Assembly (NCBI GenBank): GCA_020348345.1
Contig: CP070748.1
Location: 1,086,051 to 1,150,050, forward strand
Direction of reading: 5' to 3'
Length of the DNA: 64,000 bases
DNA from: Methanobacteriota archaeon
Lineage (GTDB): Archaea > Thermoplasmatota > Thermoplasmata > UBA10834
The notes under the pieces were generated by a model. That model saw only the letters and a program-made list of their open reading frames with translations. It made no database searches and was not told the DNA's origin. The position numbers were made by a program, and so were the translations under genes. Positions 16,239 to 24,635 of the stretch are shown here, piece by piece. Every line of letters starts with the position of its first letter. The stretch's first letter is position 1.

Positions 16239-17324
16239 TTACACATTCCTCCGATGAGGCAATCGCCGGCGTCCTCCCTTGTCAAGGAGGTTCCTGAGGG
16301 CGGAAGCGAACTCGAATGTCTTGATCTCGACGCAGTGCTCGAGTGACATAAGGGTCACGTCGGGTTCCTTCTCAAAGGCCTTCTCTCGATGATACCATGC
16401 AAGGCCCGTTTCCATGCCGAGCGTGTATTCCTTGAAGGTCGCTATCATGTGATTGGCTATCGCCTCGTCCGCCTTTTGAAGCGTGAAGAAGGAATAGTCT
16501 ATCGGCTCCGTAGGCTGCTTGTTATATCGGCTGCTCCAGGCGAAGTCGGACGCGAACCTGACATGTACCGAGGAGAAGATCTCAAACCCCCACCTGTAGA
16601 GCCTGGGAACACAGATGAAGGTGTAGTAGTTCTCGTCCTGGAGTTTGTGTCGTATCCTCGTCACTGCCTGGCGAGACAGCCCCACTATCGACGCAAGCTC
16701 GCGGTCGGGCGCTGATGGATGCTCCACCAGAGCCATTAGCACGCGCTGCTCGTTCTCGCGCAAGTCCAGAGCGGTTGCCTCAACCATTGCCGGAAGCCGC
16801 GGTCTCGGTTTCCGGGTGTCCAGACCGAAGAATCTGTGCACCACCGGCCCGAAGTTCGGAGCATATGTGCCCTTCGACGCTCCGTAAGGAAAGACCGTTG
16901 TCGAAATGGTCGCTTTTGACGCCTTCTTCGTTCCGGAGAAGAAACGGCTGTGGCGAAGCATCAGCTCATCCAAAGCCGCCGAGCTCTCAAGGACGCTCAT
17001 GAACACCATTGACTGAGCCCCGATGATGGCGTCGAATATCTCCGGAGATGTCGCACAGAAGCCTATGTAATTCGATGTCTTGACCTCGTTGGATACGGCG
17101 GGATCCAGCAAGCCCTTGTGAAACGCAACCATCTCGCATCCGAGCTTGTGGAATGAAGGCACATTGACGAAGTACACCGCGCCGGCGTCCAGCATCCTCC
17201 TCCTCACCGATGCGACGGTGCTCACATTCATCCCGTAGATATCCGCTGTTTCCGCGTCGGTCCTGCGAGGACTCTCCACCATGGAGGTTATCACCCGCTT
17301 CTCGGACGGCAGGAATCTCCACAT
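16239..17324 (-). CDS. Putative transcription regulator made of two tandem HTH modules
   Basis: A 361-residue protein built from two related halves of about 150 residues. Each half has a winged-helix-like segment followed by a similar beta-rich stretch: SEKRVITSMVE...NVSTVASVRRRM then VNVPSFHKLGCEM in the first, and NEQRVLMALVE...LSRQAVTRIRHKL then ICVPRLYRWGFEI in the second, offset by about 183 residues. I infer an internal duplication of an Lrp/MarR-like module that would bind DNA as a pseudo-dimer. I chose ATG at 17324 because cattttatt at 17342-17355 looks like a TATA box about 25 bases upstream, giving a leaderless start; GTG at 17363 lies upstream of that box. Target and ligand unknown. 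Confidence 0.65.
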   Translation of the reverse strand: MWRFLPSEKRVITSMVESPRRTDAETADIYGMNVSTVASVRRRMLDAGAVYFVNVPSFHKLGCEMVAFHKGLLDPAVSNEVKTSNYIGFCATSPEIFDAIIGAQSMVFMSVLESSAALDELMLRHSRFFSGTKKASKATISTTVFPYGASKGTYAPNFGPVVHRFFGLDTRKPRPRLPAMVEATALDLRENEQRVLMALVEHPSAPDRELASIVGLSRQAVTRIRHKLQDENYYTFICVPRLYRWGFEIFSSVHVRFASDFAWSSRYNKQPTEPIDYSFFTLQKADEAIANHMIATFKEYTLGMETGLAWYHREKAFEKEPDVTLMSLEHCVEIKTFEFASALRNLLDKGGRRRLPHRRNV

Positions 17325-17433
17325 ATAAGGCCTGATGGCAAATCTGCAATAAAATGCTTTCACTCGTACATTTGTCTACTATAGGAGAGCTTAGCTTGAC
17401 GAAACTGTGAGCACGATTGTCGCGTAGACGCAA

Positions 17434-17443
17434 GTGTTAATAG
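17434..17443 (+). promoter_or_regulatory. TATA box for candidate small RNA
   Basis: gtgttaatag lies about 25 bases before the predicted RNA start near 17462. Confidence 0.45.
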
Positions 17444-17461
17444 GGCCAGCCCCGAATCAGA

Positions 17462-17557
17462 GGTGCCGATTTGGCACACACTCTTTTGTCGAAAGGAGGA
17501 GAGGTGTAACCAAAGGGTGATGCCCAACTGCGGTGGAGTCCCCTCCACCCTTTTTTT
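17462..17557 (+). ncRNA. Candidate small non-coding RNA, about 95 nt, unknown family
   Basis: A stretch without a credible gene has a TATA box, several hairpins and an oligo-T terminator in the right order. From 17462: stem GGTGCC/GGCAC, then a longer imperfect stem pairing ACAC-TCTTTT with AAAGGA-...-GTGT around a GTCG loop, then a GGG/CCC mini-hairpin, and finally the terminator hairpin and seven T. It does not match tRNA, 5S, SRP or RNase P RNA by eye. A tiny frame from ATG 17520 (16 codons) overlaps the terminator and is probably chance. Confidence 0.45.
17532..17557 (+). terminator. Hairpin plus T7 terminator
   Basis: GGTGGAG, loop TCCC, CTCCACC, then C and seven T. A perfect 7-bp stem followed by a T-tract on the plus strand ends the candidate RNA. 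Confidence 0.7.
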
Positions 17558-17678
17558 CTATTCCTCCTAGTACGGTGGATATTCGAGACACGCGCCCATT
17601 GGTGGTTGTGTCCGGGACGGGAATACACGATTGACGATCGACCAGGAACGGTGTTCGAAGGGCTCACGTGCGGCACGA

Positions 17679-17828
17679 TCAGGCCTTCTTTGTCTCCCTC
17701 GTCTTCAATCTGAGTCCCCTATATCCGCACTTCCTGCACCTAGTTGCTCTGACGGCGTTGCGTGCGTAGCAGTTCATGCAGATCTTCTTGACGAGGTTGC
17801 GTGCCTCTGCCTCGGGAAATCGAGCCAA
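17679..17828 (-). CDS. rpl40e: Ribosomal protein eL40
   Basis: A 49-residue zinc-ribbon ribosomal protein that is easily missed because it is short and starts with TTG. It begins [10 protein letters not shown] and has the two zinc CxxC pairs (KICMNC and [10 protein letters not shown]), ending in a Lys/Arg-rich tail. This matches archaeal L40e over its whole length. TTG at 17828 is preceded by GAGGGACC and by a TATA box at 17861-17871. It lies 67 bases downstream of rfcS on the same strand but has its own promoter. Confidence 0.92.
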   Translation of the reverse strand: MARFPEAEARNLVKKICMNCYARNAVRATRCRKCGYRGLRLKTRETKKA

Positions 17829-17860
17829 ATAGGTCCCTCGGGCGCCTCAAATATCCAGAC

Positions 17861-17871
17861 AATATATAATC
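17861..17871 (-). promoter_or_regulatory. TATA box for eL40
   Basis: On the minus strand gattatatatt lies about 35 bases before the TTG start; GAGGGACC lies between. Confidence 0.6.
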
Positions 17872-17895
17872 TTATGCGTGAGTTGTTCGGTTCGT

Positions 17896-18870
17896 TCATT
17901 TCGATGCCCTGTTCGAGCCCGACCTTCCCTCATATGCGAAATGCGCGATCAACGCCTCCAGTTGGATTCGTTCGCTGGAGCCCGACACAATTCGGAACTC
18001 AGCCTCGCCGACCTTGTCGACGAGACGAATCTTCGCGTTCTCGTCCACCGGAAGGTCGAACACAGCGCGATGGATTCCCTTCACGATGTCCTCGCCTGAT
18101 AGGCCGTGGCGAACGATGAGGTCATCCAACTTGGACCTGGCCCCAGTGAAGTTTCCCTTGAGGGCGATCTGCAGAAGTTCGTCCACCTCCTTCGGCCGCA
18201 TGCTCTCCGTCGACTCGTAGACCACGTCCTGATCTACCATGTCGGTGCCCGACGCGGCAACCTGAAGCATGTTGGTCGCTTTCCTGAGGTCGCCCGTCGC
18301 TATCGAGGCGATTGCGTCCACGCCGTCCTCTCTCAGATCGAGCTTCTCAGCCGATGCGATGCGCATAAGATACTCTCTCACATCAGCCTCCAACAACGGT
18401 TTGAACCTGAAGACCGCGCACCTCGACTGAATGGGCTCGATAATCTTGGAAGAGTAGTTGCACGAGAGGATGAACCGGCATGTGGCGGTGTATCTCTCCA
18501 TCGTACGGCGCAGAGCGGCCTGGGCGTCGCTGGTCAGCGAATCCGCCTCGTCGAGGAAGATTATCTTGAACTCGCTCCCGCCTATGGTCGCCGCCCTTGC
18601 GAAGTCCTTGATCTTGCCCCTAACGACGTCGATACCTCTTTCGTCCGAGGCGTTCAGCTCTATGAGATTCTCTCGCCAGCTATCCCCGTAGAGCTCCCGG
18701 GCCAAGGACAGCGCACACGTCGTCTTGCCGCAACCCGCGGGGCCGGCAAACAGCATGTGAGGCATGCTCCGCGTTCGAACGTATGACGCAAGCCGCTCTA
18801 CTATCGCCTTCTGACCGACAACTTCGGAGAGCTTTTTCGGGCGATACTTCTCTACCCAGACGGTCTGCAT
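17896..18870 (-). CDS. rfcS: Replication factor C small subunit (clamp loader)
   Basis: AAA+ ATPase that loads the PCNA sliding clamp. The 324-residue protein has Walker A FAGPAGCGKTT (about residues 42-52), a Walker B with DEAD (FLDEADSL), sensor-1 in LSCNYSSKII, and the SRC motif (QSRCAVFRF) that supplies the arginine finger. RFC collar domains follow. ATG at 18870 lies about 35 bases from a TATA element (18900-18910, minus strand). No intein is present. The large subunit is not in the window. Confidence 0.95.
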   Translation of the reverse strand: MQTVWVEKYRPKKLSEVVGQKAIVERLASYVRTRSMPHMLFAGPAGCGKTTCALSLARELYGDSWRENLIELNASDERGIDVVRGKIKDFARAATIGGSEFKIIFLDEADSLTSDAQAALRRTMERYTATCRFILSCNYSSKIIEPIQSRCAVFRFKPLLEADVREYLMRIASAEKLDLREDGVDAIASIATGDLRKATNMLQVAASGTDMVDQDVVYESTESMRPKEVDELLQIALKGNFTGARSKLDDLIVRHGLSGEDIVKGIHRAVFDLPVDENAKIRLVDKVGEAEFRIVSGSSERIQLEALIAHFAYEGRSGSNRASK

Positions 18871-18899
18871 TGGCTATCGACGAGTCAAACGCCATAGGC

Positions 18900-18945
18900 T
18901 TACTAATAACTATTCCACTCGGTGCGATGAAAAAGGAATAAATAC
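18900..18945. promoter_or_regulatory. Divergent promoters for rfcS (-) and the tRNA thiolase (+)
   Basis: Less than 100 bases separate the genes. The minus-strand element attattagtaa-like sequence sits at 18900-18910 and the plus-strand gaataaatac at 18936-18945. The plus gene starts about 27 bases after its box, so it is probably leaderless. Confidence 0.5.
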
Positions 18946-18967
18946 GCGCCTCTGGAATCACGCCGAC

Positions 18968-19891
18968 GTGACCTCCTGCGACAAGTGTTCCAGGCCATCG
19001 GTGATACTGATAAGGTACAGCGGTGCAAGGCTATGCAAGACTCATCTCTGCGAGTTCGTGGTCAAGAGAGCAAAGCATGAGCTGCGAAGACAGGTCAAGC
19101 TTGGGCGAGGCCAAAGACTGGCGGTAGCGGTTTCCGGGGGCAAGGATAGCACGGTCGCGGCGTTCCTGCTCAAGGAGATTCTGGGTCCGCGACGCGACAT
19201 CTCGTTCTGTGCGATCACTGTAGACGAGGGCATCCGAGGCTACAGAGAGAGCAGCATCCCGATTGCGGCGGACAACTGTCGCGAGCTTGATATGGAGCAC
19301 ATAGTCGTGTCGTTCGAAAACGTCTATGGCCTGACAATGGATGAAATCGCCAAGGCCGAGAGGAACATGTCGGCCTGCGCGTACTGCGGCGTGATGCGCA
19401 GGGCGGTGTTGAACCGCACTGCACGTGAGTTGGAGGCGTCCGTGTTGGCTACGGGGCTCAACCTGGACGATACCTCGCAGTCGATCCTGATGAACTTCTC
19501 AAGGGGAGATATACAGCGACTTGCTAGGATGGGGCCCCATAGGAGAAGGCAGCATGGCCTGGTTCCTCGGATTCAGCCCCTCAGAACAGTCCCGGAGAAT
19601 GAGGTTGCCCTCTTCGCTCTTTCGAGAGGCATAAGATATCATGACCTTGAGTGTCCGTACGCGATGGAGGCGCTCAGGAACGAATACAGGCGCGTGCTGG
19701 CGGAGCTTGAGGATCGATATCCGGGAACAAGGCACTCCATCCTCAGGAGCCACAACATGATGATGGATGCAGTCCAGCGTGCATACCCACAGGCGGAGCT
19801 GAGATCATGCGAATGCGGCGAACCGACGGTTTCGCCCTCCGGCAAGTGCAAGGTTTGCGAGCTCGTCGCCTCTCTGCGGCAGGATCCCTAA
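18968..19891 (+). CDS. tRNA 2-thiolation enzyme, TtuA/Ncs6 family
   Basis: A 307-residue ATP-pyrophosphatase that activates a tRNA uridine for sulfur insertion. It has an N-terminal zinc finger (CDKC...CKTHLC), the PP-loop VSGGKDST, a CAYCG pair with a later cysteine in LECPYA that together fit the [4Fe-4S] site of TtuA, and a C-terminal CEC...CKVC zinc finger. Whether it modifies U34 (Ncs6-like) or U54 (TtuA-like) cannot be told from sequence. GTG at 18968 fits a leaderless start. Its stop overlaps the end of the convergent membrane-protein gene by four bases. Confidence 0.88.
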   Translation: MTSCDKCSRPSVILIRYSGARLCKTHLCEFVVKRAKHELRRQVKLGRGQRLAVAVSGGKDSTVAAFLLKEILGPRRDISFCAITVDEGIRGYRESSIPIAADNCRELDMEHIVVSFENVYGLTMDEIAKAERNMSACAYCGVMRRAVLNRTARELEASVLATGLNLDDTSQSILMNFSRGDIQRLARMGPHRRRQHGLVPRIQPLRTVPENEVALFALSRGIRYHDLECPYAMEALRNEYRRVLAELEDRYPGTRHSILRSHNMMMDAVQRAYPQAELRSCECGEPTVSPSGKCKVCELVASLRQDP

Positions 19892-20547
19892 TCGATGGTG
19901 TCTGAGGGGAACCATTCGCCGCAGTTCCGGCACACATAGTCCTTGGCCGCGGCATCGGCACCGCATACCTCGCACACCTTCCTGCCCTTGGCAATCGGGC
20001 GAGGAGGCATCGAAGGCGCGTAGCCGATTGAATCGTCGGCAGAGACCTCGAAGTCCTGGCTTATCATGCTTGCGAACCGCTGTGCACGCGTCTGTGGCGT
20101 AGGCAGTGGCCTGCTTCCCCGCGCCCTATTCAATGCGAGCTCGGCTCTCCGCTCCTTCACTCTCTCCCGCTCCGCCCTTCTATGGTCCTTGAAGGTCGAG
20201 ACCACTAGAAGGCTTTTGAGCGAGAGGCCGAACAGAACGATGTAGACTATCTTGGTTATGTCGAAGTGTATGAAGTAAGGCCCGTAGTTGAATTCGGCGA
20301 CCCCGCCTCCGAACACAACGAAGAACCACAGGCATATGAATGCTATCGCGAACAGACCGAAAAGCATCCGCTTGTAGGTTCCCGGGCGATTGGCGGCCTC
20401 TATCGTACTTGAGGCGACTATCATACCTCCGAAGAACAGGATGTACATCTCGATGTCGGACATGAATGCGGTCGCGAGTTGCGGGTAGTTCTCGGTTATC
20501 AGATCCACTAGGACCAGAGGGACGATTATGAATCGGATCGTCTCCAT
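19888..20547 (-). CDS. Membrane protein with C-terminal zinc ribbon
   Basis: A 219-residue protein of unknown function. About four hydrophobic helices occupy residues 5-115 (with a GGVAEFNYGPYF loop), followed by a basic stretch (HRRAERERVKERRAEL) likely facing the cytoplasm, then a linker and a zinc ribbon with two CxxC pairs (CEVCGA and CRNCGEWFP). It is 41 bases downstream of another membrane-anchored protein gene in the same orientation; the pair may form one unit. Confidence 0.6.
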   Translation of the reverse strand: METIRFIIVPLVLVDLITENYPQLATAFMSDIEMYILFFGGMIVASSTIEAANRPGTYKRMLFGLFAIAFICLWFFVVFGGGVAEFNYGPYFIHFDITKIVYIVLFGLSLKSLLVVSTFKDHRRAERERVKERRAELALNRARGSRPLPTPQTRAQRFASMISQDFEVSADDSIGYAPSMPPRPIAKGRKVCEVCGADAAAKDYVCRNCGEWFPSDTID

Positions 20548-20588
20548 GAACGCCGTCCAGACAGTGTCCGGGATCCTGCCCTTGCGCC

Positions 20589-21377
20589 CTATGTCACCAC
20601 CCCCAATGGAAACTCGTAGGACGCGACGGCCGGAAGGCCTGGAATATCTATCTCGACGACAGCCGTGTCCGGTACGATGCCAAGGGGCACATTGAATGTG
20701 ACGGTTCCGGTGGAGCTCCTGCCGAGCATCACCGTCTCGTCTGTTTCAGAGACCGTGACACCGCCCTCCAGGAGCTCGGCGTGAAGAGCCGTCGATCCCT
20801 GCAGAATGTCGGAGGTGGTTAGGCTGTAGTCAACCATGACCGTCTGCGGATTCAAGGGATCGACCCGAAGTGAATCGACGCTGAAGCTCTGTATGAGGGC
20901 ATCCCAAGGAATGCTGACCGAGTACACGGCATCCAAGCTCACAAGCTTCATAGTGTAGAAGCATGAGATCTCGACAACGAAATCCAAGAGGTCGTCGTTG
21001 AAGACCATCCACGTGAGGCCGCGAGCGTACATGTCGAGGAGGTCCAGCTCGAATTCTATCTCGCCCGAGGTGACCTCACCAGCCTTCATCGTTCCAACCT
21101 CGACCGAGTCCTCAGCGATCATCATGCCGGTGTAGTTGGTCACCTGGTAATCCAACGTCAGGTCTTCGACGCTGTAGAACCCGCCATTATCCACTGAATA
21201 AGGCGCTGTAACGGTCACCAGGCCGGAGTCGTAGGTCCACGTGACCTCGTTGGGAGATGGTAGGTCCACTTTGAAGTCGCCTGCAGGAAACGGATAGATG
21301 CTCGTAAATGCCAGAATGAAGATGACGAGATTCACCACCGCGACGCCGGCGCCGAGAGCCCTAGTACGGGAAGCCAT
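20589..21377 (-). CDS. Membrane-anchored extracytoplasmic protein
   Basis: A 262-residue protein with one hydrophobic N-terminal segment (about residues 8-26), which could be an uncleaved anchor. The rest is acidic and beta-strand-rich, with repeated V-x-Y-x-V/T patterns resembling extracellular immunoglobulin-like or LEA14-like domains; I do not recognise a family. It probably sits outside the cell. A TATA-like tcttatattc precedes the start (21408-21418), and the zinc-ribbon membrane gene follows in the same transcript. Confidence 0.55.
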   Translation of the reverse strand: MASRTRALGAGVAVVNLVIFILAFTSIYPFPAGDFKVDLPSPNEVTWTYDSGLVTVTAPYSVDNGGFYSVEDLTLDYQVTNYTGMMIAEDSVEVGTMKAGEVTSGEIEFELDLLDMYARGLTWMVFNDDLLDFVVEISCFYTMKLVSLDAVYSVSIPWDALIQSFSVDSLRVDPLNPQTVMVDYSLTTSDILQGSTALHAELLEGGVTVSETDETVMLGRSSTGTVTFNVPLGIVPDTAVVEIDIPGLPAVASYEFPLGVVT

Positions 21378-21440
21378 CAGGCATTCACGCTACGGGATTG
21401 CACTCACGAATATAAGAAACACTGAGGTTGGCGTTTCATG

Positions 21441-22733
21441 TCACAGCTGGCCATCGAGACGTGGATAGTTGTAGGCCTCCTCACCCTCAAAGAAGCAGTA
21501 ATGAACCTTTGTGAACTCCTTCTTGAACTCCTTGACAGAGGGAAGGATCTCCGATGGCTTTCGCCGATCAATGATGATGGCGGTCATGAGCCTGGCTATC
21601 TCTGACATTTCGTTTTCCCTCATTCCCAGTCGGGTGACCTCCTGAGTGCCTATTCTGATGCCGCTGGGATGGACGGGGTCCGTGTCCCATGGAAGAAGGT
21701 TCTTGTTCACGATGATGTTCGCCTCCTCCAAGGTTCTGGCGATCTTGGCGCCTCCGTGGTGCTCCTCAACATCCAAAACGACGGTGTGAGATTCCGTGAA
21801 TCCCTTCGGCTCGCATAGGACATCCAAGCCTCGCTCGTATAGCGCCTGAGCCAAGGCCTTGGCATTCCTCACAGTCTGGTCGGCGTACGGCTCTCCGAAC
21901 TCCTGTGCCTCCGCTAGCGTGACAGCGAGGGCAGCCACGGAATGAAGGTGGTGGTTGCTGGTAACGCCAGGGAACACGCCTCTTCGCAGAGACGTCTCAA
22001 GCCGCTCCTTCGCAAGGTCGGATGTGATTATGCCATGTTGGGGGCCCGGCAGAGTCTTGTGCGTGCTGCCCGAAACGACGTCCACTCCCTCCTTGAGCGG
22101 GTCCTGGAATCGCTTCCCGGCGATAAGGCCGAGGACATGGGCTGCGTCATACCAAACGGCACAGCCCACTTCCTCCAGCGCAGGCCTCAGTTCCTCAAGA
22201 GGTGTGGGGAACAAGTACACCGATTGACCGAACAGAGCCAGCTTCGGCCTGACCTCTCTCAGCAGGCGCGCGGCCCCATCTGGATCGATGTTCATCTCCT
22301 TCTGATCGAATGGGTAATTGTGCGCTCTGAGGCCCCTCAATCCGATCGCGCCCATTTTGGCGTGGGATAGATGCCCGCCATCGGATAACCCGACCGCAGT
22401 TATCTTGTCGCCTGGTTTTGAGAGGGCCATCAGAACGGCCAAGTTCGCGACTGTCCCGGAAACGGCACGCACATCTGCGAATTTGCACCTGAAGACGTCG
22501 CGGGCGAGTTCTTCGCACACGTTTTCGATTTCGTCGACGTAGATGTTGCCTTGATAGTACCGCTTGCCAGGAAGGCCTTCGGCGTATCTGTGGTGCAGGT
22601 CCGAATTCAGGACCTCCCGCGCTGCGGGGCTCATCAAATTCTCGGAAGCGATGAGGGGTATCGACTCTCTGAACCATTCGTTGTGGCGATCAGTCAAACC
22701 GCGTATCTGCTGAGCTCTCTCTGAGGATTTCAC
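21441..22733 (-). CDS. glyA: Serine hydroxymethyltransferase
   Basis: PLP enzyme that interconverts serine and glycine with a reduced pterin as C1 acceptor. The 430-residue protein has the PLP-binding lysine in GSTHKTLPGPQ, the ENLMSP and HRYAEGLPGKRYYQG substrate segments, and the DAAHVLGLIAG strand. The pterin used is likely tetrahydromethanopterin or folate, in view of mptD. GTG at 22733 sits about 28 bases from a TATA element (gtttttaat, 22757-22768, minus strand), so the transcript may be leaderless. Confidence 0.95.
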   Translation of the reverse strand: MKSSERAQQIRGLTDRHNEWFRESIPLIASENLMSPAAREVLNSDLHHRYAEGLPGKRYYQGNIYVDEIENVCEELARDVFRCKFADVRAVSGTVANLAVLMALSKPGDKITAVGLSDGGHLSHAKMGAIGLRGLRAHNYPFDQKEMNIDPDGAARLLREVRPKLALFGQSVYLFPTPLEELRPALEEVGCAVWYDAAHVLGLIAGKRFQDPLKEGVDVVSGSTHKTLPGPQHGIITSDLAKERLETSLRRGVFPGVTSNHHLHSVAALAVTLAEAQEFGEPYADQTVRNAKALAQALYERGLDVLCEPKGFTESHTVVLDVEEHHGGAKIARTLEEANIIVNKNLLPWDTDPVHPSGIRIGTQEVTRLGMRENEMSEIARLMTAIIIDRRKPSEILPSVKEFKKEFTKVHYCFFEGEEAYNYPRLDGQL

Positions 22734-22907
22734 GAATCGGGGGAACTCGTGAGAGATTAAAAACGTATTTGCGATGGCCGAGGATGCAAGGCTATCGTCC
22801 GGTAGCGAACCGGGACAGAAGATGCAGACTTCAAGCAGTCGCAGGCTTCTTTCCCTTCTCGGTCATGAATCAGGTTCCATGAGAAACGGTGGTCGCGCGA
22901 ATTCTAG

Positions 22908-22920
22908 ATATTTATTTATA
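22908..22920 (+). promoter_or_regulatory. TATA box for tandem RHH regulator
   Basis: gatatttatttat is followed within four bases by the 22925-22943 inverted repeat, so a protein bound there would block transcription start. Confidence 0.6.
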
Positions 22921-22924
22921 CGCT

Positions 22925-22943
22925 GTATGACAATTCGTCATAC
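22925..22943 (+). promoter_or_regulatory. Palindromic operator GTATGAC-N5-GTCATAC
   Basis: A perfect 7-bp inverted repeat with a five-base spacer lies between the TATA box and the start codon of a ribbon-helix-helix protein, where the transcript should begin. The GTATGA/TCATAC half-sites equal those of the E. coli NikR operator, but here they are only 7 bases apart instead of 16. Autoregulation is the simplest reading. Confidence 0.6.
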
Positions 22944-22959
22944 GAGGCTCCGAAATCTG

Positions 22960-23361
22960 ATGTCTTCAAGGTCAGCACGTCTCAATATACGCCTGCCAAA
23001 GGAGGATCTCCAGGAACTGGAAGCCGTTCGCGATCGGTCGGGCCAGAGCTCCGTTTCAGACGTCGTTAGAGATGCGATCGCGTGCTACCTTGAGGAGGAA
23101 TCCACATCGTGGAATTCCGAGAAGATAACGGCTATCGTACCCGCTGCACTAGCAGAGGACATACAGATGTTCATCGCAAGTGGCGATGCTACTGACATAT
23201 CACAGGCGGTCACTCTGGCTTTGAGCGCCTGGGCGGAAGAGAGAAGACGCTACTATCTCGAAGGAAAGGAAGCAGTTCGCAGGAAGATCGAAGAGGCGGT
23301 GGAGCAACGCGACACGAGGAAGGGGATGTCCCGCGTCGCGTCGAGGATGAGGATCAAGTGA
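22960..23361 (+). CDS. Tandem ribbon-helix-helix transcription regulator
   Basis: A 133-residue protein. Residues about 6-46 form a CopG-type ribbon-helix-helix unit (RLNIRLPKEDLQELE, then SVSDVVRDAIACYL). Residues about 55-95 look like a second, diverged copy (KITAIVPAALAEDIQ, then DISQAVTLALSAWAEE). A basic C-terminal tail follows. One chain would then supply both halves of the DNA-binding sheet. It lacks the nickel-binding C-terminal domain of NikR. I chose ATG at 22960 because the TATA box and the palindrome lie directly upstream; earlier in-frame codons precede the promoter. Confidence 0.75.
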   Translation: MSSRSARLNIRLPKEDLQELEAVRDRSGQSSVSDVVRDAIACYLEEESTSWNSEKITAIVPAALAEDIQMFIASGDATDISQAVTLALSAWAEERRRYYLEGKEAVRRKIEEAVEQRDTRKGMSRVASRMRIK

Positions 23362-23493
23362 GAATCCGCACTCCAGTGTTACGATTTCGGCAGCCTTGCG
23401 CAGCACATCGACGGTAGCAATGCCGTCCCGTGCTGACCTACAGAAGGGAAGGAAGGACCTGCTTTTGCAGGCCGCGGATGGGATGCACAATAC

Positions 23494-23526
23494 GGGAGGG
23501 CCCAGCCCTCTCAACGCACTTTTTTT
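23494..23526 (+). terminator. Hairpin and T-tract after the RHH gene
   Basis: GGGAGGGC, loop CCA, GCCCTCTC (one G-T wobble), followed by a spacer and seven T at 23520-23526. It would end the RHH transcript, whose coding part stops 130 bases earlier; the sequence between shows no gene. Confidence 0.5.
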
Positions 23527-23563
23527 ATCCATGATGTCAAGCATTCAAATGGACAGCGAATGC

Positions 23564-24610
23564 TCAGATGCGCTTTTCGGATAGAATCCTCTTGATCTCA
23601 TCTATCTGCTCGGTTGTCGACGGATCGACACGCCTTGCGAAAGCGCTGTAGAGGCTCACGTAGTCACCCATCATCACTGAAGAGAACACCCTCGCCAATC
23701 GAGAGCTACCCGAGGCGACAGACGAGTACACGCGCACACGCTCGCTCATCATAGCCTTCGTCGCCTCGATCCTCCTCGACATTCTGCTGTCGCTCACTTC
23801 GTCCTCCAGGAATATCATCGAGAATCCGCGGCTGAGATCATCACCAGCCCATCCAACTATGCCGTTGTGGTTCATCTCTGGCAATTCGTTGCTGAATGCG
23901 ATCATCTTGGCGTTCTCGTTCAGCTGGTTCGCCCATCTCCGAGCGACAGGTACAAGCGTGCCATGGCCGATCACGACTGGCACGGTACCGTGCAGCGAAT
24001 GGGCCAACTTCTTGGCGGGATTCTCTCCCGTTTCAATCTCGGGGGCGCAATGGGAGCGCACCCGTTCGATGGATTCTCTCGCGCTACTGATCGAATCCTG
24101 ACAATCTATGATTCCCGCGCCATCCAGTATCCCGGCCAGCGAGCCGAACGCGTACCCGATGGTGGAACGCGGCACAAGCCCCGGCGGTATCGCGCAATGA
24201 GGCACTCCGTGCTTCGAAGCTATATCCTTCAGTTTGCCGCCGGACGAGATCGTGACCGTCATTGCATTCCTTTCGAGCGCCTGTTCTGCCATGCTGAGCG
24301 TCTCCTCGGTGTCTCCGGAGTAACTGATGACGATCGCGAGCGAATCGGGCCCAATCCGAGCGGGCACAGAATATGACCTCACGACGCTGCACGGAATCCC
24401 GGGCGACTCGGACAGCCACGCATAGGCGAGGTCGCCGCCGATCGCAGAGCCGCCCAACGCGCATACGAATATCTCCTTGGCATCCGCGATTGTTGAAGCT
24501 GCCGCCTTGCCGAGCTCGAACCCTTCGGTCAGGTGGGCAGACATGCTTGCGGTCGCGCCGAGCAGATCCCGTGAGTCGAGCGCCCTCAGGTCATCCGTCT
24601 CATCCAACAT
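23564..24610 (-). CDS. Bifunctional phosphoglucose/phosphomannose isomerase
   Basis: A 348-residue SIS-fold enzyme of the archaeal PGI/PMI family, which interconverts fructose-6-phosphate with glucose-6- or mannose-6-phosphate. Family marks are CALGGSAIGGDL near residue 50, ISYSGDTEETLS with the phosphate-binding serine and threonine, and SNELPEMNHNGIVGW, which holds the catalytic glutamate and histidine. This family is known mainly from Thermoplasmata and Crenarchaeota. ATG at 24610 lies about 28 bases from a TATA box, so the start is probably leaderless. Confidence 0.9.
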   Translation of the reverse strand: MLDETDDLRALDSRDLLGATASMSAHLTEGFELGKAAASTIADAKEIFVCALGGSAIGGDLAYAWLSESPGIPCSVVRSYSVPARIGPDSLAIVISYSGDTEETLSMAEQALERNAMTVTISSGGKLKDIASKHGVPHCAIPPGLVPRSTIGYAFGSLAGILDGAGIIDCQDSISSARESIERVRSHCAPEIETGENPAKKLAHSLHGTVPVVIGHGTLVPVARRWANQLNENAKMIAFSNELPEMNHNGIVGWAGDDLSRGFSMIFLEDEVSDSRMSRRIEATKAMMSERVRVYSSVASGSSRLARVFSSVMMGDYVSLYSAFARRVDPSTTEQIDEIKRILSEKRI

Positions 24611-24635
24611 TGCACCATCGTGAACGAAGGGTCGC

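Noticed and set aside
17364..17828. Possible tRNA gene near T-loop-like GTTCGAA sequence at 17652-17658
   Set aside because: No matching acceptor or anticodon stems could be formed around it; the region codes for eL40 on the minus strand downstream.
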